From positions 1 to 17,728 of the forward strand of contig CANCBK010000032.1 in NCBI GenBank assembly GCA_947374315.1: DNA of 17,728 nucleotides, in the 5' to 3' direction. The position numbers were made by a program, and so were the translations under genes. The notes beneath the pieces were generated by a model that ran no database searches, had not been told where the DNA came from, and was given only the letters and a program-made list of their open reading frames with translations. Source of the stretch: Burkholderiaceae bacterium (GTDB taxonomy: Bacteria > Pseudomonadota > Gammaproteobacteria > Burkholderiales > Burkholderiaceae). Each line of letters begins with the position of its first letter. The stretch's first letter is position 1. Of the stretch, positions 1-6,975 are shown in pieces.

Positions 1-479
1 AAGATCGGTGAGAGATACACCCTCTCACCCTTGATATTGAACTCAGTCACATCGGTTACCCACTTCTGATTGGGCGCTTTGGCTACAAAGTTGCGCTCTA
101 GTAAGTTGGGGGCTGCCTTACCCACAGACCCCTTATAAGACTGATAGCGCTTGGGGCGCACGGTGGATTTAAGCCCTAGTTGTCCCATGAGCTTTTGTAC
201 GGTCTTAGGATCAAGGTAACGCTGTTGGTTACCGAGCTCCAAATGGACTCGCCGATAACCATAGCGACCTTTGTGGCGATGGTAGATGGCGCTGATCTGC
301 GTCTTGATTGCAAGATAGGGATCGGCCTGCTGACTTTGCTGCGCATGATAGTAGTAGACACTTCTGGCCATCTTGGCGACAGCCAAGATGATCTGCAAGG
401 AGTATTGCTGCCTTAACTCAGTAATTACTTGGACTTGTTCTTGCTTGCCAAGTGCTTTTGCTGAGCTAAGGCTTCGAGC
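1..479 (-). CDS. IS3-family transposase OrfB, N-terminal part (-1 frame of OrfAB), runs off the edge
   Basis: Translating the minus strand in the -1 frame from position 479 gives an uninterrupted frame to the window edge, about 159 codons. Recognisable IS150-type OrfB motifs appear in order: an RYGYRRVHLEL-like helical region, then a linker containing STVRPKR, then NFVAKAPNQKWVTDVTEF. The Asp in WVTDVTEF (codon 51-53) is the expected first acidic residue of the DDE catalytic triad; the second Asp and the Glu lie outside the window. There is no ATG between the slippery site and the early conserved region, so the protein is probably made mainly as an OrfAB frameshift fusion. DDE transposases of this family cut and join the element ends through a copy-out, circular intermediate. 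No stop or deletion is visible in this part, so the copy may be active. Confidence 0.9.
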
Positions 480-946
480 TTTTTTAGGTAATCAGTCTCC
501 ACCCGACGGTACTCAAGCTCTTGCATGAGCTCCTCAGGAGTCATCTGGGTTACGGGCTTGTTGGTGGGGACAAACGGTTTAAAGGGTTTTGACATGGATG
601 GCCGTCCCTTGGGTTTGGGTTCTAGAGCTGTAATACCACCTTCATTGTAGAGGCGTTGCCAGCGACTGATTGTGCTGGGTGCTGGGATATTAAAGTGGGA
701 TGCCGCTTGATTGATCGAGAGCTGGTATTGCTCCATATGCTGCAAGACAGATAGCTTGAAGGTGCTTGAGTACTTGGCATGACCCTTCACAAAACTCTTT
801 TGGCCATGGGCCTTAAAGGCATGAACCCATTTGCGAACATAGGCGTATTTAATGCCATACTGATCTGCAACAGTTTTAAAACCACCCCTGCCAGATAAAT
901 AATGCTGAATAACTGCTAGCTTGAGCTCTTTGTTGTATTTGGACAT
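425..946 (-). CDS. IS3-family transposase OrfA (DNA-binding helix-turn-helix protein)
   Basis: This 173-residue protein has the IS150 InsA-like layout. A first helix-turn-helix lies at about residues 5-45 (VADQYGIKYAYVRKWVHAF). A second lies at about 60-105 (INQAASHFNIPAPSTISRWQ). A proline- and lysine-rich linker containing EPKPKGRPS follows, then a C-terminal segment with coiled-coil character (ELMQELEYRRVETDYLKKLEAL). Alone it would bind the IS ends and can act as a regulator; fused to OrfB through the -1 frameshift it forms the transposase. The ATG at 944-946 is preceded by AAAGGGG (955-961 on the plus strand), a strong ribosome binding site 8 bases upstream. The gene looks intact. Confidence 0.92.
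   Translation of the reverse strand: MSKYNKELKLAVIQHYLSGRGGFKTVADQYGIKYAYVRKWVHAFKAHGQKSFVKGHAKYSSTFKLSVLQHMEQYQLSINQAASHFNIPAPSTISRWQRLYNEGGITALEPKPKGRPSMSKPFKPFVPTNKPVTQMTPEELMQELEYRRVETDYLKKLEALAQQKHLASKNKSK
479..485 (-). other. Programmed -1 ribosomal frameshift heptamer A AAA AAG
   Basis: On the minus strand the orfA codons CTA AAA AAG contain the classical slippery heptamer A_AAA_AAG in the right phase. It lies about 18 codons before the orfA stop. Slipping back one base continues into an open frame that becomes orfB, while the -1 frame has a TGA a few codons upstream of the heptamer. This is the known mechanism by which IS150 and relatives make the OrfAB transposase. I did not establish a downstream stimulatory stem-loop. 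Confidence 0.85.
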
Positions 947-962
947 GAGACTGACCCCTTTG

Positions 963-983
963 AGTTGGATTTGGTGTCCAACT
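963..983. repeat. Perfect 7-bp inverted repeat inside the IS end
   Basis: AGTTGGA (963-969) and TCCAACT (977-983) are exact inverted copies with a 7-base spacer. They lie partly in the terminal repeat and just upstream of the orfA ribosome binding site. The spacing suits a dimer-binding operator or a small stem. Binding by OrfA is inference. Confidence 0.6.
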
Positions 984-999
984 TTTGTGGGTCAGTTCA
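973..999 (-). repeat. Terminal inverted repeat of the IS (left-end equivalent, single copy in window)
   Basis: Read on the minus strand from 999 inward, the sequence starts TGAACTGACCCACAAAAG and continues with TTGGACACC. It resembles the ends of IS150-group elements. The partner repeat is outside the window, so the exact inner boundary and the degree of match are unknown. The outer boundary at 999 is inferred from the CA dinucleotide that should end the element. Confidence 0.6.
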
Positions 1000-1004
1000 A
1001 ATAG

Positions 1005-1073
1005 GAGCCTTTCTCTTTTCTGTCACTGAGGTTTTGTATGATGGCGATTCAATCTACGAAAGATGCGCTATGA
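1005..1073 (+). pseudogene. Possible 3' remnant of a gene cut by the IS insertion
   Basis: In one frame the sequence right of the IS tip is open from 1005 to a TGA at 1071-1073 and encodes about 22 residues (EPFSFLSLRFC...IQSTKDAL). Its stop overlaps the Nudix start in an ATGA junction (1070-1073), which is typical of translationally coupled operon neighbours. The frame is closed by a TAG at 1002-1004 next to the IS junction, so no complete gene remains. I do not recognise the peptide, and such a short open stretch could arise by chance. Confidence 0.25.
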
Positions 1074-1672
1074 CTGAAAAATCATTTAAAGACTTACCCC
1101 TTGGTGATGCCCATTTAAGGGAGGAGCGCCTCTCAGGAGGGGATGTCTATGATGGCGTCTTTCTAAGGATGAAGCGAGATCAGGTCAGCTTGCCTGATGG
1201 CAAGCAGGCGGTGCGTGAGTACCTCATTCATCCTGGGGCAGTTGCTATTTTGGCCATCTTGGATGACGGTAGAGTGCTAATGGAGCGCCAATACCGCTAT
1301 CCGATTGCGAAGGTCTGCATGGAGATTCCGGCCGGCAAGCTAGAGGTCGGTGAAGATCGCCTAGTATGCGCGCAACGAGAGCTAAAGGAAGAGACAGGAT
1401 ATGAGGCAAGCAGGTGGAGCTTCATACGCCGCATTCACCCAGTGATCTCCTACTCAACAGAATTTATTGATATCTATTTGGCTGAGGGCTTGGTTTCTGG
1501 GAAAAGCCACTTGGATGATGAGGAGTTTCTGGATATATTTGCCGCCCCCCTAGAGGAGCTGCTGGAGTGGGTCGAGCAGGGAGAAATTACCGATGTCAAA
1601 ACCACGATTGCGACTTATTGGTTGGATCGATATCGTCGCGGCTTGGTGAGTCCTACTCCTATCGAAGAGTGA
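1070..1672 (+). CDS. Nudix hydrolase, ADP-ribose pyrophosphatase type
   Basis: The protein is 200 residues when started at the ATG at 1070. It carries a complete Nudix box at residues 89-111: G89, E95, R103, E104, E107, E108 and G110, ending REL KEETGY. This loop binds the divalent metals that cleave a nucleoside diphosphate linked to another moiety. The N-terminal LREERL...YDGVFL region and the VREYLIHPGAVAIL strand before the box are typical of ADP-ribose or sugar-nucleotide pyrophosphatases (NudF-like), but the actual substrate cannot be read from the sequence. A longer in-frame TTG start at 965 would lie inside the IS end and is rejected. There is no strong Shine-Dalgarno sequence; the ATGA overlap with an upstream frame suggests coupling that the IS may have broken. 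DUF1178 follows after 60 bp. Confidence 0.88.
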   Translation: MTEKSFKDLPLGDAHLREERLSGGDVYDGVFLRMKRDQVSLPDGKQAVREYLIHPGAVAILAILDDGRVLMERQYRYPIAKVCMEIPAGKLEVGEDRLVCAQRELKEETGYEASRWSFIRRIHPVISYSTEFIDIYLAEGLVSGKSHLDDEEFLDIFAAPLEELLEWVEQGEITDVKTTIATYWLDRYRRGLVSPTPIEE

Positions 1673-1698
1673 TTCGATAATCCTATTAAAATGGGGTA

Positions 1699-1726
1699 TT
1701 GAATTTAGTAGTTTTGCCCCTATATA
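1699..1726 (+). promoter_or_regulatory. Candidate sigma-70 promoter for the DUF1178 gene
   Basis: TTGAAT (1699-1704) and TATATA (1721-1726) are separated by 16 bp and match the -35 and -10 consensus at four of six positions each. The expected transcription start falls at about 1733, the A of the DUF1178 ATG, so a transcript from it would have little or no leader. This was read by eye and not scored. Confidence 0.4.
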
Positions 1727-1732
1727 GGTCTT

Positions 1733-2260
1733 ATGAAAGTTTATAACCTTGCTTGCCCACTGGATCATCGCTTTGAAGGATGGTTTGCCTCTGAGGAGGA
1801 CTGTCTTGCCCAGCAAGACAAGGGAATGCTTGCGTGTCCCATTTGCGATAGCACTGAAGTGAGTCGGATGCCATCTGCCCCTCATATTGCTAAATCTGGA
1901 TCCAGCAGGGATGTTTCCACCTCTACGGAGCTTTCTATTGCTGGTGCTACGGTAGCTGACAGTGGCAATATCGGCAGCTCTATCAGTGGCGATGTTGTTG
2001 CTTTGACGGGCAACGATCATTCTCATTTAGAAGCTCAGGTTCAGGCTGCTTTTTTAAAGGGCATGCGTGAGTTAATGGGGCGCTCCGAGGATGTCGGAAG
2101 CTCGTTTGCGGAAGAGGCCAGGAAAATTCACTATAAGGAATCTCCTGAACGGAGCATTCGCGGGCAAACTACTTTGGACGAGGCCGAGGCTTTGCGTGAA
2201 GAGGGGATTGAGGTCATGGCAATGCCAATGATGCCCGCCTTCAAAAACACCCTGCAGTAG
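1733..2260 (+). CDS. DUF1178 family zinc-ribbon-like protein
   Basis: This 175-residue protein starts with the characteristic DUF1178 motif MKVYNLACPLDHRFEGWF. It then has EEDC and CPIC motifs, giving candidate metal ligands C8, H12, C35 and C38 in a small ribbon fold over the first 45 residues. The middle (about 50-95) is rich in Ser, Gly and Thr and probably disordered. The C-terminal half is charged (RKIHYKESPERSIRGQ, then DEAEALREEGIEV) and ends in a Met/Pro-rich tail. The family is widespread in proteobacteria and has no established function, so none is assigned. It lies 60 bp behind the Nudix gene and may be co-transcribed with it or use the candidate promoter at 1699-1726. A weak AGG lies 5-7 bases before the ATG. 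Confidence 0.88.
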   Translation: MKVYNLACPLDHRFEGWFASEEDCLAQQDKGMLACPICDSTEVSRMPSAPHIAKSGSSRDVSTSTELSIAGATVADSGNIGSSISGDVVALTGNDHSHLEAQVQAAFLKGMRELMGRSEDVGSSFAEEARKIHYKESPERSIRGQTTLDEAEALREEGIEVMAMPMMPAFKNTLQ

Positions 2261-2287
2261 TTGTTATTCCCCCAAATCCCCTATACT
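2261..2287 (+). promoter_or_regulatory. Candidate promoter for the amino-acid ABC importer operon
   Basis: TTGTTA (2261-2266) and TATACT (2282-2287) lie in the 90-bp gap before the binding-protein gene. The -10 is good (five of six), but the 15-bp spacing is shorter than the usual 17. Transcription would start at about 2294 and leave a leader of about 57 bases. Part of that leader (GGATTTTTCTGGGG, about 2315-2329) is roughly complementary to the C-rich stretch at 2269-2280, but this was not folded. Confidence 0.35.
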
Positions 2288-2335
2288 TGCTAGGCGCTCC
2301 ATCAGGATTTTTCTGGGGCTTAACTAGGTCATTAG

Positions 2336-3103
<768 letters not shown>

Positions 3104-3147
3104 GCACCACTCATTCACACCATCAGAAGTAGTCGAAAGTCCGCCCT

Positions 3148-3801
3148 ATGACTTTTCTGGATATTCTTGCCCAGTTAGCTCAGGGCATTTCTTATACGGT
3201 TCTGGTAACGCTAGTTTGCTCCGCCACTGGTCTAGTGGTGGGTTTAATAATGGCTTGTCTGCGTCGTCTTGAGATCACTTGGCTCACCCCCCTGATTGAT
3301 GCCTATACCTATGTATTTAGGGGTGTACCAGTGCTCGTTTTACTCTTCATGGTGTACTTTGGCTTGCCTGGCATTGGTTTTAAGGTTCCCCCGCTGATGG
3401 CGATGTCGCTGAGCTTGGGTCTAGTTGCATCAGCCTATTTGGCTGAGGTATTTCGTGGGGCGTTTAACTCGGTAGATCCTGCTGAAGTCATTGCAGCGCA
3501 GGCAATGGGCATGACGCGAATTCAGGTGTTGAGCTATATCGAGTTACCGCAGGTGCTCCGATTCTCTGTACCTGGGATGGTTAATGAGTTCACCTCAGTC
3601 TTAAAGTATTCGCCATTTGCCTATACCGTTGGCATTCCGGAGATTACTAAGCAGGCCATGACGCTGACCTCAACCACTCTGCGTGGAATCGAGGTGTATC
3701 TGGCGGTGGGTATTCTCTATTTTTTGATTTATCGAATTTGCTTGCTTGGTGTTCAAGTGCTCAGTAGGCGCTACCAAATTCCAGGCGTGAGCCCAGCATG
3801 A
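3148..3801 (+). CDS. Amino-acid ABC transporter permease 1 (HisM/GlnP type)
   Basis: This 217-residue integral membrane protein has several hydrophobic segments, near residues 14-37, 58-74, 82-100 and 182-203, in line with the family's four to five helices. The cytoplasmic coupling loop is at about 110-143: AAQAMGMTRIQVLSYIELPQ, the degenerate EAA-x3-G motif that docks onto the ATPase. The RGVPVLVLLFMVYFGLP motif (58-74) is characteristic of the His/Glu/Gln/Arg permease family. The gene lies 44 bp behind the binding protein and 34 bp before the ATPase. It should form a heterodimer with the permease at 4567-5232. No clear Shine-Dalgarno sequence precedes the ATG. A 15-codon frame begins in an ATGA overlap with its stop. 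Confidence 0.92.
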   Translation: MTFLDILAQLAQGISYTVLVTLVCSATGLVVGLIMACLRRLEITWLTPLIDAYTYVFRGVPVLVLLFMVYFGLPGIGFKVPPLMAMSLSLGLVASAYLAEVFRGAFNSVDPAEVIAAQAMGMTRIQVLSYIELPQVLRFSVPGMVNEFTSVLKYSPFAYTVGIPEITKQAMTLTSTTLRGIEVYLAVGILYFLIYRICLLGVQVLSRRYQIPGVSPA

Positions 3802-3835
3802 GTATCAACATTTCCTTTTTCAACGAGGTTAATAC

Positions 3836-4567
3836 GTGGCATTAATTCAGATAAGAGATCTGGTGAAAGAGTTCGATGGGCAGACCGTCTTATCCGACAT
3901 CAATCTCAATTTAAATGAGGGGGATGTGCGGGTATTGATGGGCGCATCTGGCTCTGGTAAGTCTACTTTATTGCGCTGTCTCAATCGCCTGGTTGAGCCC
4001 ACCTCTGGATCCATTGTTTTTAGAGGTAAAGAAGTGTTGGGCCCCAATGTGGATGTGCGGGAGCTGCGTAAGCAAATTGGTTTCGTCTTTCAGCAATTTG
4101 CTTTGTATAGTCATTTAACTGTTTTGGACAATGTCTCATTAGGTCTGCGTAAATTGCACGGCATGGGCAAAGCTGAGGCCAAAGAGAGGGCCTTGTTGGA
4201 GTTATCCCATTTTGAAATGACTCCCCATCAGAATAAATATCCCTCCCAACTTTCGGGTGGTCAAAAGCAGAGAGTTGCTATTGCTCGTGCATTGGCTATG
4301 GATCCTGCGGTCCTGGTTCTCGATGAGCCAACATCCGCACTGGATCCTGTAATGTCTAGAGATGTGGCCGATCTGATCAATCACTTGCATGGCGAGGGAA
4401 TCACGATGATTTGTGTCACCCATGATCTCAGCTTGGCGCGCAATATTGCAGATACTGTGATGTTCTTGGATCGTGGCGTCATCCGCGCTGATGATCGAAT
4501 TGATGTGCTGAGCAAACACTCTGATCCGGATATTCAGGATTTTTTTGGCTCCAAGGAGCGGTTCTGA
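3836..4567 (+). CDS. Amino-acid ABC transporter ATP-binding protein (HisP/GlnQ type)
   Basis: All ABC ATPase motifs are present in this 243-residue protein: Walker A GASGSGKST (36-44), Q-loop at Q86/Q87 (FQQFALYSHLT), signature LSGGQ (139-143), Walker B VLVLDEP (159-165) with catalytic E164, the D-loop SALD and switch H196. FQQFALYSHLTVLDNV and DEPTSALDP are typical of the polar amino-acid importer subgroup. ATP hydrolysis here drives import through the two permeases. The start is a GTG at 3836, chosen because GAGG (3825-3828) lies 7 bases before it and MALIQIRDLVKEF aligns with the family N terminus. Its stop overlaps the next permease start by one base (TGATG at 4565-4569), so the two are translationally coupled. 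It is interleaved between the two permease genes. Confidence 0.94.
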   Translation: MALIQIRDLVKEFDGQTVLSDINLNLNEGDVRVLMGASGSGKSTLLRCLNRLVEPTSGSIVFRGKEVLGPNVDVRELRKQIGFVFQQFALYSHLTVLDNVSLGLRKLHGMGKAEAKERALLELSHFEMTPHQNKYPSQLSGGQKQRVAIARALAMDPAVLVLDEPTSALDPVMSRDVADLINHLHGEGITMICVTHDLSLARNIADTVMFLDRGVIRADDRIDVLSKHSDPDIQDFFGSKERF

Positions 4568-5232
4568 TGGGTGGATGGCTTTCCTTCTTCCGTGATCTCT
4601 CGGAGCAGATGCCTTTGATTTTGACTGGTCTGATCAAGACCCTGGAATTGGCTGGCTTGATTAGTATTTCTGGGTTGCTGCTGGGGGTTGTAGTGTTCTA
4701 CCTTACGCTCAGTAAAAATAATTACATACGCAATACCATCAATGCTTACATCTCTTTCTTCATTGGCATGCCCTTAATCGTTTTGTTGTTCTTGATGTAT
4801 TACGGCCTGCCGCAATGGGGAGTTCGACTTTCGCCACTTACCGTTGCTTTCATTGGCTTTACATTCAATGTAGCTGCTTACAATGCGGCCTATCTAAAGA
4901 CTGCCTTTAATGGCTTGGATAAAACACAGTTAGAGGCTGCGAGTGCGCAGGGTTTTAATCCCTTGCAGATTTTTGAGTTCATTACTTTGCCGCAGGTGAT
5001 TCGACTTTCGATTCCGGCGCTGACCAACCAGGTGATTGCCAACCTCAAAGACAGTTCGGTCGCCTTCTTGATTCAGTACACCGAATTCTTTGCTCGCGTG
5101 CAAGAGTTGGCTGCCACCAACTTCCAGTTCTTCAAAGCTTATTTATTGGCTGCCTTAGTTTATCTGGCATTGGTCTCGGTAATCGTGTTGTTTGCTCGCG
5201 CAATTGAGAGACGCTACTTTATTCCCGCTTAA
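4567..5232 (+). CDS. Amino-acid ABC transporter permease 2
   Basis: This 221-residue membrane protein has helices near residues 19-47, 60-80, 90-110 and 190-213. It has a well kept EAA loop, EAASAQGFNPLQIFEFITLPQ (123-143). The IGMPLIVLLFLMYYGLP motif parallels that of permease 1, but the two are clearly diverged, which indicates a heterodimeric pore. The ATG at 4567 shares its A with the ATPase stop codon, and AAGGAG (4553-4558) sits 8 bases upstream within the ATPase gene. It is the last gene of the importer operon; a hairpin terminator lies 16 bases after the stop. Sequence alone does not say whether the ligand is acidic, basic or neutral. Confidence 0.92.
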   Translation: MGGWLSFFRDLSEQMPLILTGLIKTLELAGLISISGLLLGVVVFYLTLSKNNYIRNTINAYISFFIGMPLIVLLFLMYYGLPQWGVRLSPLTVAFIGFTFNVAAYNAAYLKTAFNGLDKTQLEAASAQGFNPLQIFEFITLPQVIRLSIPALTNQVIANLKDSSVAFLIQYTEFFARVQELAATNFQFFKAYLLAALVYLALVSVIVLFARAIERRYFIPA

Positions 5233-5247
5233 TCAACATAAACTGGG

Positions 5248-5282
5248 TATAAAAAAGCGACCCGAAGGCCGCTATTTTTATA
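5248..5282. terminator. Bidirectional rho-independent terminator between convergent genes
   Basis: GCGACC (5257-5262), loop CGAA, and GGCCGC (5267-5272) form a stem with one A-C mismatch. It is flanked by six A before and by TATTTTTA after. Each strand therefore reads as a GC stem followed by a U-rich run. It sits between the ends of permease 2 (5232) and mmsA (5303) and can serve both. Confidence 0.8.
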
Positions 5283-5302
5283 ACCAAGAACTACCGGTGA
5301 CA

Positions 5303-6841
5303 TTACTTCGAAGTTGGCATCACAAATTCTGCGCCCTTGGCAATACTTTCTGGCCAGCGTTGCATGACACTCTTTTGCTTGGTGTAGAAACGCACACCTT
5401 CTTTGCCATAGGCATGCATATCGCCAAAGAGGGATTTTTTCCAGCCACCAAAACCATGCCAAGCCATTGGAACAGGGATGGGTACATTAATGCCCACCAT
5501 TCCGACCTGAACGCGGCGTGCAAATTCACGGGCAATGTTGCCGTCACTTGTAAAGCAGGCTACACCATTACCAAATTCGCAAGAGTTCACCAAATTCAAT
5601 GCTTCTGTAAAGTTGGCCACACGTAAGCAAGAGAGTACTGGCCCGAAGATTTCTTCGAGATAGATCTTCATGTCTGGAGTGACGCCATCAAAGAGCGTGC
5701 CGCCAATAAAGAAACCATCCTCAAGACCTGCTACTTTCAATCCGCGGCCATCTACCAATAGTTTGGCACCTGAGGCAACACCACTATCAATGTATCCAGT
5801 GATGCGCTCCAAGGCTGCCTTAGTAACGATTGGACCCATTTCAGCATCGAGTTCCATGCCGTTCTTTACCTTGAGGGTTTTGGTGCGCTCAATGAGTTTT
5901 GGCATAATTTTTTCAGCCACATCACCAACCAAGACTGCCACTGAGATGGCCATGCAACGCTCACCAGCGGAGCCGTAGGCTGCACCGATTAATGCATCAA
6001 TCGTTTTATCAATATCAGCATCAGGCATGATCACCATGTGGTTCTTTGCGCCACCTAAAGCTTGTGAACGCTTGCCAAAGTGAGCGCAGCGCTCATAGAT
6101 GTAGTTTGCAATTGGGGTGGAGCCTACAAAGCTCACCGCCTTCACATCCGGATTCTCGATCAAGGCGTCAACCGCTTCTTTATCGCCTTGCACTACGTTA
6201 AATACGCCATCAGGTAAACCCGCTTCTTTTAAAAGCTTGGCCATAAATAATGATGCGGAGGGATCTGTAGGGCTTGGCTTGAGGATGAAAGTGTTGCCGC
6301 AAGCGATCGCTACGGGGAACATCCACATGGGAACCATCACAGGAAAGTTAAATGGCGTAACGCCAGCGACTACTCCCAAAGGTTGACGCATCACCCAGTT
6401 ATCGATACCGGTAGAGACTTGCTCTGTGTAATCGCCCTTCAGAAGCTCTGGAATGCCTGTGGCAAATTCCACAATATCAATACCGCGGGTCACTTCACCT
6501 TGGGCATCAGTAAACACCTTGCCGTGTTCGGCAGTAATCATGGCGGCTAATGCATCACGATTGGCGTTGAGGAGCTCAAGGTACTTGAACATAATGCGTG
6601 CACGGCGTAGCGGGGAGGTCTGGCTCCAGCTCTCAAATGCAGTTTGGGCAATGGCCACAGCGGCGTCTACTTCTTGGCGGCTGGCTAAGGCTACCCGTCT
6701 TGCAACCACTCCTTGGGCGGGGTTAAAAACATCGGCAAAACGGCCGTCTTTAGGGCTGATGACTTGACCGCCAACAAAGTGGCCAACATCTTCTTTTGAT
6801 TCAAAGGCTTGCGGTGAGCTCATAGTATTTAGCTTAATCAT
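5303..6841 (-). CDS. mmsA: Methylmalonate-semialdehyde dehydrogenase (CoA-acylating)
   Basis: This 512-residue aldehyde dehydrogenase matches the MmsA family, which converts methylmalonate semialdehyde (valine and thymine breakdown) plus CoA and NAD+ to propionyl-CoA, or malonate semialdehyde to acetyl-CoA. Visible are the oxyanion Asn in [10 protein letters not shown] (N165), the NAD-binding loop [14 protein letters not shown] (237-250), catalytic C296 in GSAGERCMA, and E397 in EEIFGP. The general-base Glu of hydrolytic ALDHs is absent: ALGGAKNH has A261 in its place, as expected for CoA-acylating members. [19 protein letters not shown] near the C terminus is typical. The ATG at 6841 gives 512 residues; the ATG at 6823 (MSSPQAFES) is an equally good start, and neither has a strong ribosome binding site. 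It stands alone, with no other valine-degradation genes here. Confidence 0.93.
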   Translation of the reverse strand: MIKLNTMSSPQAFESKEDVGHFVGGQVISPKDGRFADVFNPAQGVVARRVALASRQEVDAAVAIAQTAFESWSQTSPLRRARIMFKYLELLNANRDALAAMITAEHGKVFTDAQGEVTRGIDIVEFATGIPELLKGDYTEQVSTGIDNWVMRQPLGVVAGVTPFNFPVMVPMWMFPVAIACGNTFILKPSPTDPSASLFMAKLLKEAGLPDGVFNVVQGDKEAVDALIENPDVKAVSFVGSTPIANYIYERCAHFGKRSQALGGAKNHMVIMPDADIDKTIDALIGAAYGSAGERCMAISVAVLVGDVAEKIMPKLIERTKTLKVKNGMELDAEMGPIVTKAALERITGYIDSGVASGAKLLVDGRGLKVAGLEDGFFIGGTLFDGVTPDMKIYLEEIFGPVLSCLRVANFTEALNLVNSCEFGNGVACFTSDGNIAREFARRVQVGMVGINVPIPVPMAWHGFGGWKKSLFGDMHAYGKEGVRFYTKQKSVMQRWPESIAKGAEFVMPTSK

Positions 6842-6894
6842 TTTTTGACTGGTTTTAGGTTCAATAAAGCCACTTCAGCGATTGCCTGCGTAAC

Positions 6895-6922
6895 CTTATA
6901 GTCTCGTTTATCCTACTGTCAG
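6895..6922 (-). promoter_or_regulatory. Candidate sigma-70 promoter of mmsA
   Basis: On the minus strand CTGACA (6917-6922) and TATAAG (6895-6900) are separated by 16 bp; each matches the consensus at five of six positions. The start site would be near 6888, about 47 bases before the mmsA ATG. A weaker plus-strand -10 (TATAGT, 6897-6902) overlaps it. Confidence 0.55.
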
Positions 6923-6975
6923 CATTTTATCGCTTCCACCACTTTTTCGCATTTTGGGATCAAAAGGGCATTTAA

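Larger units (their letters stand above)
1..999 (-). mobile_element. IS3-family (IS150-group) insertion sequence, partial at window edge
   Basis: The element reads on the minus strand. Its tip is at about 999, where the minus strand begins TGAACTGACCCACAAAAG, a form typical of IS150-group ends with terminal TG...CA. It carries orfA (425-946), a slippery heptamer (479-485) and orfB in the -1 frame (479 to 1), the standard IS3 arrangement. The far end lies left of position 1, so intactness and the target-site duplication cannot be judged. IS3-family elements usually duplicate 3-4 bp, so the bases just right of the tip (AAT or AATA at 1000-1003) should reappear beyond the other end. The element lies directly upstream of the Nudix gene and appears to have cut a preceding reading frame. 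Confidence 0.9.

Noticed and set aside
180..416. 78-residue plus-strand frame opposite orfB
   Set aside because: It is antisense to a well matched transposase frame and has no recognisable motif.
965..1069. N-terminal extension of the Nudix protein from a TTG at 965
   Set aside because: It begins inside the IS end and lacks a ribosome binding site; the family N terminus fits the ATG at 1070.
2269..2329. Possible leader structure pairing CCCCAAATCC with GGATTTTTCTGGGG before the importer operon
   Set aside because: The pairing is imperfect, the loop is long and it overlaps the candidate -10; there is no match to a riboswitch I know.
5192..5626. 144-residue plus-strand frame across the permease 2 end and mmsA
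   Set aside because: It crosses the terminator and is antisense to conserved mmsA codons; it is a shadow frame.
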